NCBI GenBank assembly: GCA_949752745.1
Contig: OX457028.1
Span: 28,606,445 to 28,670,444 of the forward strand
Direction: 5' to 3'
DNA length: 64,000 nt
Source: Protula sp. h YS-2021
Lineage: Eukaryota > Annelida > Polychaeta > Sabellida > Serpulidae
Part shown: positions 12,142 to 33,915 of the stretch, one piece after another
Layout of the letters: each line of letters opens with the position of its first letter
Position numbering within the stretch: position 1 is the stretch's first letter
Position numbers and translations under genes: made by a program
The notes under the pieces: generated by a model
What the model was told of the DNA's origin: nothing
The model's input: only the letters and a program-made list of their open reading frames with translations
The model's database searches: none

Positions 12142-13900
12142 TACACGTTCCCTATTTTGAAACACAGATAGTGACAAGCATGATTATGCATGGGAATATG
12201 AAGATAAGCACCCCAGAGATCCATTGAAACTATTCACATACACTGATATACTTTGGATTTGATGAGATGTAGAGTATCCGTTTTAATTAACTTCTTGTTT
12301 TGGATCTGATTAAGTTATAATAGCTCTACGACAGGCGTGAACTAGCCGACTTGTTTGGAACGAGAAAGACTGTGCTGTAAAACTCTTTCTATTGCTTTTT
12401 TTATATAGTTGGTGAATCGTCATTTCCTTTCCAGCTGGTCCTCGCACAGAATGGCAAAAGAGGGAGAGGAAAGCTTCATCACTGGGGAAGAATTTGTTGA
12501 GCTCTTCGGACCTCTACAAATGACAGGGAAAGCTAGCGTTTTAGAAGCCGGAGAGCTTTCCAAACTTCTGAATAATTCTTAGTCGTACTGCTACGGATAC
12601 ACCGAGCATCGAATTGCTCAACAAGGACACCCTACGTACACACTAATTGAGAATTACCTGACAACTGCAATTGGCGGTCTCAAGCGCTTACTTTGATTGT
12701 TACTACCTTGAACTTAGAAGGCACAGCTGCCTTTCTGGTGTCTACTTTCGTTTTCTTCACCAGAACATGTGTTATGTTAGACGATGTTGATCCTTTCTTA
12801 GACATTAAGTTCGACGTGATTCCTTTGGCCCTGTATGGAGCGGCTATCAGGCGCTGTAATGCATTCAACAAGAGATATCTTGATAATGACATGCGCTGCG
12901 TCAATGGTTTCTTTACGTATTGCAGCAGAAAACAGCCCAGGAAACAGTCCGCCAGAACCGTAACTTTCAAACATCTTCTGGGCTGGTGCCAGAATGCGGT
13001 AGCTCTTGGTCATGTCGTGGCACTACTAAAGACGCCAAAGATACAAATTTTGTTCAGTCCGACGACCTCCTACAACAGAGTCAAACACACAGTCGAACCT
13101 CGAACTGACGTTAGGTCCGACTTGCGTAATGTTTGAAATGCAGCATCTTTAAATGTCATGATGTGAAGAATCTTGCGCGTTATTTCCTCCAGATATCTGC
13201 AGTTTCTTTCTAACAGAGGAAAACTGGATTCAGGGATGATATTTGATACGAGAGAATGGCTGTGTCTGTAACAAGCAAGTTTTTCAATGGTAAGCAGGTA
13301 CTTTAATGTGGACAGTAGTTGAGAACTCTGCTGAGGTTTCCCTGTCTAAAGCGCATCCAACTCACTATGTGAGCGTGTAAAGCCTTTGCTATGTAAGGAG
13401 CCTACAAATTCTTCCAGCGGTTAAGCCTGCGACAGGGAAGCAAGACATAAGGATGGTCTGTCCACCTGTACCTCAGATCCTGAAAAAAAGACCAAAGAAT
13501 ACTCTGCTATGAATTTGATAATGTCCCTGAAGGAAATTTCGAGGCCGCAAGATCTGAGGTGGAAGCTTCGTCGCAGTAGTCAAGGGCGTGTTCTGCGCCG
13601 CTAGAATTGGTTTCTGTGAACAGTTCAAAGCGGTCAAACTCCTCAGGAAGAGTTGCGTGGTATGTAAATAACGCTGTATTTGCGATCGTTGTATATGCGT
13701 TAACGTAAGATTCAGGGGCTGTCGATTGAATTGTCGGCTGTGGTATCACTTAATTCATGTTGTGATGAATCTGCCGAAGTTGGACTTTCATCAGATACAA
13801 TACATCAATACATAAATCATCCTCCGACTGCTGTCTATCTTAAGTTTGTGGCTGTACAGAGATCTTTATCAGGATACTAGGCTGTAAGATCTCAAAACTT
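12050..13900. repeat. module copy 2 of the internal duplication
   Basis: Diverged counterpart of 8.4-10.0 kb, lying about 3.6-3.8 kb further on in the same orientation. It includes short plus-strand and minus-strand frames, for example minus 13013-12798 (71 codons, containing GLFSAAIRKETIDA) and minus 13749-13507 (80 codons, acidic). No domain was recognised. Interruption of all frames suggests long decay. Confidence 0.5.
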
Positions 13901-14505
13901 CAGGCGTATGTTTTAAGCTGTACAAATGTAAAGTAAGGCCCAAAGCAAAGTTGACAGCTCCTTTTTTGTGTCTACAACTCCGCAAAAGTTTGTTCCATTG
14001 CTAAAGCAATTTTCTAGAGATAGGTGGAATCCAGCGTCGATTACACTGATTAAAACGGCACATGGACAACCAGTATTATTTGCACGATACTGTTCTCTTC
14101 GCTGATTTGCACATTACTGTTCTCTTCGCTGATATAATGCCCACTCGTTATATACCACCACAATAGACACAGGAGCCAGGGTAGAGAAGCATGACTGTTA
14201 TGCTTGCGTTTTGATCTACGTTATCGAATAATTGGTGCCCCATCTGTTAAGGGTCATTGTGAATACGATAAAGGCTGAGACGGTTGCCGAGACCCAATGA
14301 CATGATTCATTCGACTGACAACGCGAGAAAAACATTAACATAAGCACGATAAACTGATTGTACCAATGTCGTCAAGAACAAACTTTCTAACATCACCCCA
14401 TGCTCGATGTCTAAACAAAGAGTAAGCTATTTCATAGATGAATAAAGAGTCGATGCATTGATGGCGTGGCGCATATATGATCGGACACAGCATCATGCAT
14501 GATAG

Positions 14506-14766
14506 GTGACCTGCCTACTACAGGAACGATGCCATGGTATCAACTGCATGAAGACATCAAGGGCTCATCTAGAAGCAGTTTGGCCTAACGGCTCCATCAT
14601 TCAGTACTGTGACAGATCTTGCATCACTCAGAACTCTTGTATAACTGACTCAGAAAAGGGATGTCGGTTACAATCCGCAAGGAAAAGTTGTCGCAGTGTC
14701 AAACACTGTGAGACAATGAGCTTATTCAATGACTGTTCTACAATGTGCTTTTGCTGGTCGAAGTGA
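14506..14766 (+). CDS. small Cys-rich reading frame of unknown status
   Basis: 86 codons including 14 cysteines, inside the inverted-repeat-bounded block near its right end. The start is taken at a non-ATG codon by default, and the real start, if any, is unknown. No signal peptide or known cysteine framework is evident. It may be a chance frame. Confidence 0.15.
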   Translation: MTCLLQERCHGINCMKTSRAHLEAVWPNGSIIQYCDRSCITQNSCITDSEKGCRLQSARKSCRSVKHCETMSLFNDCSTMCFCWSK

Positions 14767-15094
14767 AGAGGAGAGTGAAGCTCTCCTGTCGGCAAAGCAA
14801 AAGCCTCGATCCAGTCGAGTTGCTTGCATCTGAAGAAGTACTAGAAGACAGATTTCCGAGAAAGTCGCTAAAAAAAAGTCCTATTGTTTATTACCTATAA
14901 CCCATACTGTAGTTCTCGGCCAGAAACTATTCACCGAACGACAGACGGTTTGATAAAAACCCAGAATTATACTAATAAAGACACTAATAAAGACATAAAA
15001 TATACTAATAAAGATATAAAATATCAAGAAAGTGTGCAATTAACCTTGAGTTTGATCCATTATAATTAAAAAATTGCAAAAGATAAAATTTCCT

Positions 15095-15335
15095 GTTAAC
15101 TGGATGGCGTTAAGTTGGGTATAGTTCGGTCAGGTGACTGACAATGCATCAACGCTGATTGATAGGATAATTAATAAAACATTATAAACACAACAACAGT
15201 TGATATCCTTTTGCCATTTGCTATATTATCCCGCAAAATTTTTATTTTGGATCACGATAACCAATGATAAACACTTTGGAGAACCCATAATGATGACTTT
15301 GTAGGCTGCAATCTCATATTTTCGAAATTGAAACA
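15095..15335 (-). repeat. right arm of long diverged inverted repeat
   Basis: Reverse complement of the left arm at about 7495-7705. Read on the minus strand it can be translated for short stretches, and at protein level it resembles the left arm (SSLWVLQSV here, PSLRVLQFV on the left). The arms may therefore include old coding sequence rather than pure terminal repeat. Confidence 0.55.
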
Positions 15336-15339
15336 CAAT

Positions 15340-17790
15340 TATGTCAATTTATAATACACAATTCTTTACTTTATTACAGAGCGAAAACTCTTTTTTTGGA
15401 TAAATGAAGCATTAAGTTTATATCCGAAGCCCTGCGGGTTGTAAGCAATGACTCTATAAATGCTTCAGTGAATTGATATCTGAATAATCTGTGTATCAGA
15501 CATTCTATTTTACTCTTATTCAAGTTGCATGCATTTAGGTGTACCGACACAGTCAAATAGCACAGCACAAAGTGACAATGCTATATCAGATATTGGCTTA
15601 TTCACAACGTCATATATTTCCATTGCTTCGTCAGGTTGATAGGATGGAGGTTATGTTGTATTATAAGAACATGAAACTTTGTCTGCTGAATGTCGTGTCA
15701 GACTAATTAAAGAACATTAAACATTACTTGTTAGATGTCGTGTTAGATTTAAATGTTTTTTCTCAGAGCTTACTTTATGTTTTTAAGGGGAATACTATAA
15801 AAGTTGCATGAGTTAGTTCTATTCAAATTACTGTCAAAATTTTTTTAACTGAACGAAGCTACCTCAACGCATTCGTTTGCGATTCTATGTTGATTAAAAT
15901 TAGACACTGCACAACTTTTTTTCAAGATTTGACAACAAATGAGAGCGAGATTGTTAATGGCCTGTAAAGCTGTGATCTTCAAAGCATACTTAGCGACACA
16001 AACCCAACACAGAATGCACTTATTAAGAGGGCCAAGTGAAACAAGCAAACTGTTGAATAACTGCTAAACATTAATCCACTAAGTGGCGCCTTTTTATATC
16101 TGGTATTAGTCTTTGGTTTAATGACGGGCTTGAAGTAGTACACCAACTGCATTGGGATAGCATCATCTGAAGCTGATAAATTTGCATCGTAATGAACTAG
16201 CTTTCTGATCTTAAGCCATACTCTTAACATTTTTGCAATCGTTTATATTTTTGCTATGCAATGATTGATTTTGTTGTTGTTTTTTTTAGTTTGCTTTTTT
16301 AAAGAATTTTTTTAGTGGGACAGGTGACGACGCCAATTCAAACACTGTCAGCACTGTTTGGTAATTCATATAACCAGGTCTTTTGTGCAAAACTGACGCA
16401 GGTAAATTTCTCTCAATAGACGAGTGGACGAAACAGGTAGTATGCCTTGAGGTGATACACAATGCAGCTCAAAATACGGGCGAATGTAACTAAAAGGAAG
16501 TGAGTGTAGTGGGACGTCTGGCTTACAACAACAAATATGTAAACAATGTGAATCTGTCATTTAAAATACAACTAATAATATTTGTGGCAAGCTTTATATT
16601 TATATAATTCAGGCCCTAAATCAAAACAATGATAGACAATGACTGGTTTTAATGAATGCTGGAATTTCTAATGAAGTGCGAGTCCTAAATGGAAACTGTG
16701 TTGAGCGATAATACCAGAAGATATTCACTTAACCCTTTCTCCGTGACTTGCGGCCTCTCATCAAGCAGAAAATTGGTGACACATTGATGTCGTGTGGGAA
16801 CGTAAAATGTCAGTAGCACATCGTGGCAAAGTTCTAGATGATCACTTTCAACTTTTCTTTAATTTGATTTTTTATCATTCTAAAATTGGGGAGTCCCTAG
16901 CTCCGAGTAAGCTCTGACTTATATAACATCATATATCTCTCTGTCAGAGCTACGAAGCCTTCCATTGCTCCACTAATAGGGGTCGACTTCATATGTTTTG
17001 AGGCACGAATCTTGCATACCAGCCCCTATTATTCAAACATTTTCCGAAAGTTTATGCCCTATATGCCCTTTTTGTAAAACAGGCACAGTTTTTAGTGAGC
17101 TGTATATCTTTTATTTGCTCATAAAAGTGCAGAAAAGTTAGCTTTCGCACCCACCTACCAAATGTTTGTTTACATTCTGGCCTTTAAGTGTCACGTGACC
17201 AAAGCCAAGGGACCGATAATTTAAATAAAGGGGTTATAGTTTATTTGTAAAATATATACTAAAATAGTTGATAGACGCAGAATTACGTATAAATTTATTT
17301 TGTACACCCATAATATTTGATTTTTTATTTTTTACGTTTTTTATGAAATATCAATTTAAAAGTTTTTAGTGGATAATTGCAAAAATTATTGTTACTTTTT
17401 CACGTAATAAAGTATGCTCCCTGTATACAAACAAATGTCAATTATTAGGCCCCAACCCTTCGGATTTGGGCCTATAGGTTTTGGGTGTCCGTCTGTCCGT
17501 CATCGCTCTATACCCCTATGCATTTGGGGGAGGTTGGGGCCTGCTTGTGTTTATCAAATACTTACTGTTGCGGGAGATTTGGGGTTATTTCCGTATTATT
17601 TTCTTCTAAAGAAAGAGTAACACAGGAGTTGTATATGATTACCGTTGTACTTTGAGGGCCTTAAGCAAATGCCAATAAAAACTTATGGGTCGTTGAATCT
17701 CGCACAAAGTAGGCACAGGGGTGCCTCAAAGCGAGCGCAGTTGACTTGCTTATCGTTATATAGCGAGGCTTTGAAGCGGTGCCTAGAAAT
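15340..17790. other. intergenic sequence, unassigned short frames
   Basis: No recognised gene. Minus-strand frames at 16230-15979 (83 codons) and 15568-15374 (64 codons) look somewhat protein-like but lack known motifs and clear splice borders. Around 17440-17520 there is a TTTGGGCCTATAGGTTTTGGGTGTCCGTCTGTCCGTC-like dispersed repeat start (CCGTCTGTCCGTC), also echoed near 32530. Confidence 0.35.
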
Positions 17791-18590
17791 TTTTTTAACC
17801 AATTGACCAACAGAAATTTGACCAACTGCAATTTGACCAACCGCTTAATGGAAAAACTAATATTTGACCAACTTTCAGTTTTAGCTATGCATAACCTTAT
17901 AAATCTAGGAGTTCGAGGTTTCGAAAGAAAAAGTAATTTCAAAGAAGTGCTCATTCGCATCAGAGATGTTGTGCTAATCCCCTCTCTGTCACTGAGTGTC
18001 ATAAGGTTGAGTTCCACGTGCCCCCTTTAATCTCCGTAATCCGGCGTTATACAGGGCGTTATAAAAACAAACCCAGACCTGGTGGAAGCTTTAGTGTCAT
18101 CTCAGGTACGTTTTTTTTTTTTTGGATTTAGTATAAATACCCGGATTTCTCAACCGGAAATAAAACCAAATTTGTCTGCTATTTCAACAAGATCAACTGA
18201 ACTGCAATTTCAACAACAACAATTGCCGAGATGGAAATGTTGACAACCAATGGTGGTGGTCTAAAACTGTGTTTGGATGGTCACATGTATGTGAAACAAG
18301 TGAAAAAGGGCAGATCATTAGGTGGTGTTGAGAGGATATGAGATTACTACCATCCCGGTAGTTTTGGACAGTACTTGCAGTGTTATAACTATTTAAATGT
18401 TGCTTTTGTCGGAACATTTGTTATTGCTAATGTTTTACTGATAAGTGGTACGAAAAACAATAAATTATGAAGTTGGTCAAATGTCCGTTTTTTCATTAAG
18501 AGGTTGGTCAACTTGCAGTTGGTCAAATTTCGGCTGGTCAAATTTCGGTTGGCCAAATTTCGGTTGGTCAGATATCCTACACCCATCCAG
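17790..18590. mobile_element. small inverted-repeat element with TTGACCAAC subterminal repeats
   Basis: The left arm (about 17795-17880) reads GAAATTTGACCAACTGCAATTTGACC.. and continues to CTTAATGGAAAAAC..ATTTGACCAAC. The right arm (about 18470-18585) is its reverse complement, with the same order of words (TTGGTCAAA, TTTTTTCATTAAGAGG, GCAGTTGGTCAAATTT). Each arm is itself a minisatellite of an ~18-bp GAAATTTGACCAACC unit, with more units on the right. About 200 bases in the middle are unique. There is no transposase, so it is a MITE-like element. It ends about 160 bases before the TELO2 start codon. Confidence 0.65.
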
Positions 18591-18747
18591 AGTTATCCAT
18601 TTTCCCTGCAGTGGTTTAAATAGACTGGAATATTTTATCATGTCCATTGAACAGAATATTTATGGCCCAAAAAAGATATACTTAACACTGCTTTGAATGC
18701 ATTGTAAGATGTATCTGGCATTTGTATCCACAGTTTAGGTTGCAACT

Positions 18748-30036
<11,289 letters not shown>

Positions 30037-30494
30037 CGATGTCACATAAAATTGTAGAGAAAAGTACCACGGCGTGCTAAGTACCACCGCATACCTTGTA
30101 CTTCCTAGAGAAATGCACCCCGTGTACCCTGTGCTTTTAGAGAAAAAGTAACGACGCACACCGGATACGTAAAAGATATTTTCTAGGCACACAGTGCCAC
30201 CTCGTAAAAGGTATTTTCTAAAGTTACGGAATGATATCTTAAAATAACGTTCCGTGCTCGCCGAAGTACAAGATTCCAGGTGGATATTTGGTAACTGTTG
30301 TATGGTACGAAGACTGCGTGTGATAAGGTTTCGGATATCCCTCTGTCCGTCTGTCAACACGTACCATGGCTGTTTGAACGATATGAGGCAATCAAGAAGT
30401 CATGCTGTGTTTCAGCTTCTAACCATTTCCTGTCCTGAAATGCCCATGATTTTGCTCATCTGAGCCCATTTTCAGTACGTGAAGCCAGTCTGTG

Positions 30495-30570
30495 TTTACA
30501 AGATAACCCGTTCTTATTTACAAGATAACCCGTTCTTATTTTACAAGATAATCCGTTCGTATTTACAGCC
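30495..30570. repeat. short tandem repeat, three ~22-bp units
   Basis: Three consecutive copies of TTACAAGATAACCCGTTCTTATT-like sequence (core ACAAGATAACCCGTTC), the last slightly diverged. It lies about 460 bases beyond the TELO2 stop. Confidence 0.75.
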
Positions 30571-31059
30571 TAGTCAATATTCATTGCGATACATTTGCAA
30601 TGAAAACAATGCGTATTAATCGTCTTCAAAGTACATCATTTCTCTGTATAAAGTACTATTATTCAGTTTCGGTTGGCTCACAACGATGTGGGTTTATGCC
30701 ATAACATTTATGCTCTCCCAGTTATGAAAAGGTAGCTTTAAAAATGTTGGAATTGTCCTCTTCAACTATTCCTTCTTTTCTTTTTGTAGGAATTTAGTGT
30801 AGAAAATGGATGACTTGTGATACCACGGATAAGCAAGACCTTTGTGACACCGCTATAGTCACGTGATCGTGACGCCACGCGTCGTGGTGGATTATATGAT
30901 CGAAGGCGTTGGGGACAGCTGCATTGATAGAACTGATGTGAACATCGATGTGGCATTAATTCCGTATTCAGGAACACCTTAGTTTATTGTTTCGGAGAAC
31001 ACTGGGATTACTGGCCAGAGATCAAAGTAGAATGTCTTCCTTGGGTTTACACTAGAACA

Positions 31060-31170
31060 TTTTGCTTGAGGAAATGTTAAGACTTTCTCAGCGCATGACC
31101 TTGAGGAAATGTTAAGAGTTTCTCCCCGCATTATCTTGAGGAAATGTTAAAGAGTTTCTCCCCGCACTGT
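31060..31170. repeat. tandem repeat, three ~40-bp units
   Basis: The unit begins TTGAGGAAATGTTAAGA and ends with TTTCTC..CGCA. It is repeated three times with minor changes. Confidence 0.75.
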
Positions 31171-32116
31171 CTTATCTTTCAAGAGCTCCGGAAGTAGGAA
31201 TTTGGAGCAAAGTAGAAGGTACAAACGAAGTGTATGGTGTTCTGATCCTTTTCTGTGAACTTTTATTATATGCCTAGAGGTCCGCGCACAAGGAAATGAA
31301 AGAAAAAAAAACGAGCATGCACTTTTCATATGCCAGATTGCATGGTGCCCCCCCCCCCCCTATAAGCATATTCATAATGCGATCAGATGTAAACAGTAAA
31401 CAAAAAAAACAACAAAAAAAACACGTGTTTTCGGAGTTGAAATTGAAGAGAAAGTGGGTTACAATCAACTGCAACTGTCCTTAGAATCGATAACTGAGTC
31501 ATTACTGTGACGATATTTACAGCACAGCCTGAAAACGAAAGGTCATCTAATTACAAATGTCATATAATTACGTCATTTGTGTATTTTTTGCTTTGTCATT
31601 TCACGATTTGAGTTGAAATAAGTTACTTCCGTCGAACTGACAAAAATAAGAAGGAACGTTCGAAAGGGAGAAAAAACTTGTTTATGAGGCGAGCTTGTGA
31701 GGTTAGTTCTTAAACCACATGAGTTTAAGGCACATAAATTAAAGTGTATTATCGCTGATGACAGAAAGGAAGGCATTGTTGAAGGTAAATATTATTTTAA
31801 AGGGTATAAATTGTTGGTAATTTTACACATGTCCTTCGGGTGATTTGTGTGCATTGATTTGAAATTAATAAAGATCTAACTGATATAATACCGCGGCTGG
31901 GGGGGGGGGGGGAAATTACGTCAGAGATAATCATTACACGTAGCAAATAAATACTTCATATTTGTTTTCTTAAATGCAAAAACCGAGTCAAATATCAATG
32001 CTCGCTGACCGCAGTACCGATTACGCGTCACCCCATCTGAGCATACTGAGTGCAAAAATAGTGCCTGGTTAAATTTTGAAGAACGACATAAAAATAGCAA
32101 AAGTAGGCATATAATA

Positions 32117-32277
32117 AAAGTAATACATCAATCTGAGTACGTACGATATTGTTTCTTGCCTTCAGCCTACGGGCGTGTACGGACCTCCCCCCCCCCCTTC
32201 GGGGTCGGTCCGTACGGCCCTACGGCTTCAGGCAAAAAACAATATCGTACGCACTCAGAATGAAGTATTACTGCTGT
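32117..32277. repeat. long, nearly perfect hairpin
   Basis: The arm at about 32117-32190 (including CTGAGTACGTACGATATTG and GGCGTGTACGGACC) pairs with about 32205-32277 (GGTCCGTACGGCCC ... CAATATCGTACGCACTCAG). A C-rich loop of ~14 bases separates them. The stem is about 70 bp with few mismatches. It is probably a small foldback transposon; transcribed, it would form a strong hairpin RNA. Confidence 0.8.
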
Positions 32278-32519
32278 ATGGCTCATCCCGATACAAGGGT
32301 CCGTCTGTGAATTGCACTTTTGCCTGTACTTAATACACATTGAACAAATTCATTCAGCATGTATAAACGACTCGGAAATGTTCTGTATTTCGCGTGTCAC
32401 TAAGGTATTTTGCTTGAGACCTTGGCGGTGATGTTGCATTTGAATCCTCAAGGACACCTCTCTGGTATACTTGATATATCAGTAGTTCGTGTTTTTATCA
32501 ATACATGAGTAGGGGATAT

Positions 32520-33000
32520 AGAAACGCTTCGTGTCCGTCCGTCCGTCTCTCCGCAAACCTGATGTGCCCCGTTTTGTCCTTGCCACTTTGTTATTTTTCC
32601 CTGGTCGCACAGCTTTGAAACTTCAGTGAAACAATATATATTGTAGATTTCCAAGGCTTTGGTTTCAGTTTGGTCGACCAAAAATTGCCAGGATTATGGC
32701 CCTCTGAAATTGATAATTTTTTCTTCTCCGTCCTTGTGGGGTGTTTTTTCCGGGTCACTTTGTTAACTTTCGTTGGTCGCACAGCTTTGAACCTTTACAT
32801 GGTGAAAGAATATATATTTCAGATTTGCAACTTCTTGGTTTCAGTTTGATCGACCAAAAATTGGCAGAATTATGGCCCTCTGAACTTAGGTAATTTGTTC
32901 TTTTCAGTCCGTGTGGGGTGTTTTGTTCGGGCCATTTTGTCAACTTTCCCTGGTTGCACAGCTTTGAAACTTCACACAGTGAAGAGAATATATATCATAA
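32520..33000. repeat. three-unit tandem repeat, period about 172-177 bp
   Basis: The landmark GCACAGCTTTGAA occurs at 32607, 32779 and 32956, each followed by GTGAA..AATATATAT, and in the first two units by GGTTTCAGTTTG.TCGACCAAAAATTG and TATGGCCCTCTGAA. A GTCCGTCCGTCCGTC head precedes unit 1. Similar to dispersed repeats often seen in invertebrate genomes. Confidence 0.8.
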
Positions 33001-33778
33001 TTTAGGTGAATGTTGTGGCCATTCTGAGTCTTGCTGGGTTATTCGATCAGGACAGAAAAAATTTATCCTTGTATATCGCTAAGATTTCACTGAATTACGA
33101 AAGATCAAACACGATACTGCTCGGCAGGAGATATTGCAATCCTCGATTGTCTTGTTTTTTGGTATCTAATCAGTAGATCCTTTTAAAAATCCCATGTCTT
33201 GCCCATCCATCCAAAGCATTATCTACTAGCTTAGATGTATCGTGATTCTGTAACGTCTACGTGTTCCAGATCGCGTTGAGCTGTTTTAGCTTGATTCAAA
33301 TGGGAATATTTCAGTACAATGCAAGAACATTTAATACAGATGAGGGTGAGTGTTAAAACACAAATAATACGTGGATATATCGCTGTAAATATGATGCTTT
33401 ATTTAGATAATTTATACAGTTGGAAAAATCTATCGAAATCTGAATGTAAAAATAAACATTGAAAAAAAAACTATTACTCCTACATAGGATATAATATAGA
33501 AAAAGCGAGACTTCAGGAAGAAGCAGAAATTCCAGACGAGTACTTTATTTACTCAACAATTTTTAAAATCACATTCTGTTCTTGTGTGGGAATTTATAAA
33601 TGCAGTGTGTAAATACTGTTTTAGATGCGTTTCGTGAACATTTCTGTGGTTTTTACTTGAGCAGTCCAGACTTTTTCATGGAACAGGGAATTCTGTTCAA
33701 TCGAATTTTTTTCCAGACTGAATTGCCCATAGTCACGTGGTACGGTACTGCGCAAGTCAAAACCTATAGATTTACAAA

Positions 33779-33784
33779 TTTATT
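33779..33784 (-). terminator. candidate poly(A) signal of the caspase gene
   Basis: AATAAA on the minus strand about 130 bases beyond the caspase stop codon. A second one lies at 33544-33549. Confidence 0.45.
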
Positions 33785-33915
33785 TTGTTTAAAACTTTTT
33801 AACGTAAAATTAAATGATCTGTTACAAAAATTTGGCTCAGTAAAACAGTGATCGTAACTAATATACAAAAGAAAAAAAAACAAACAAACAAAGGGATTTA
33901 TCGTCCAAATAATGC

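Larger units (their letters stand above)
7490..15335. mobile_element. unidentified inverted-repeat-bounded element or old virus-like insertion
   Basis: The block is bounded by diverged inverted repeats (left about 7495-7705, right about 15095-15335). By eye its interior is more G+C-rich than the DNA on either side. Inside lie two diverged copies of a module of roughly 1.5 kb (8.4-10.0 kb and 12.05-13.9 kb), a GTGAC/GTCAC-rich tract (10.97-11.42 kb) and a CT/CTGT tract (10.57-10.63 kb). Short frames are open on both strands, but none gave a recognisable domain. It could be a decayed DNA transposon or an endogenous large-DNA-virus fragment; I cannot choose between them. The outer limits are approximate and no target-site duplication was found. 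Confidence 0.45.
30037..33778. other. spacer between convergent TELO2 and caspase genes, repeat-rich
   Basis: No protein-coding exon was recognised. It holds a ~22-bp ACAAGATAACCCGTTCTTATTT repeat in three copies (30499-30568), a ~40-bp GAGGAAATGTTAAGAGTTTCTC repeat in three copies (31067-31170), a long hairpin (32117-32277) and a three-unit ~175-bp repeat (32540-33000). No AATAAA was seen close after the TELO2 stop. Confidence 0.5.
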
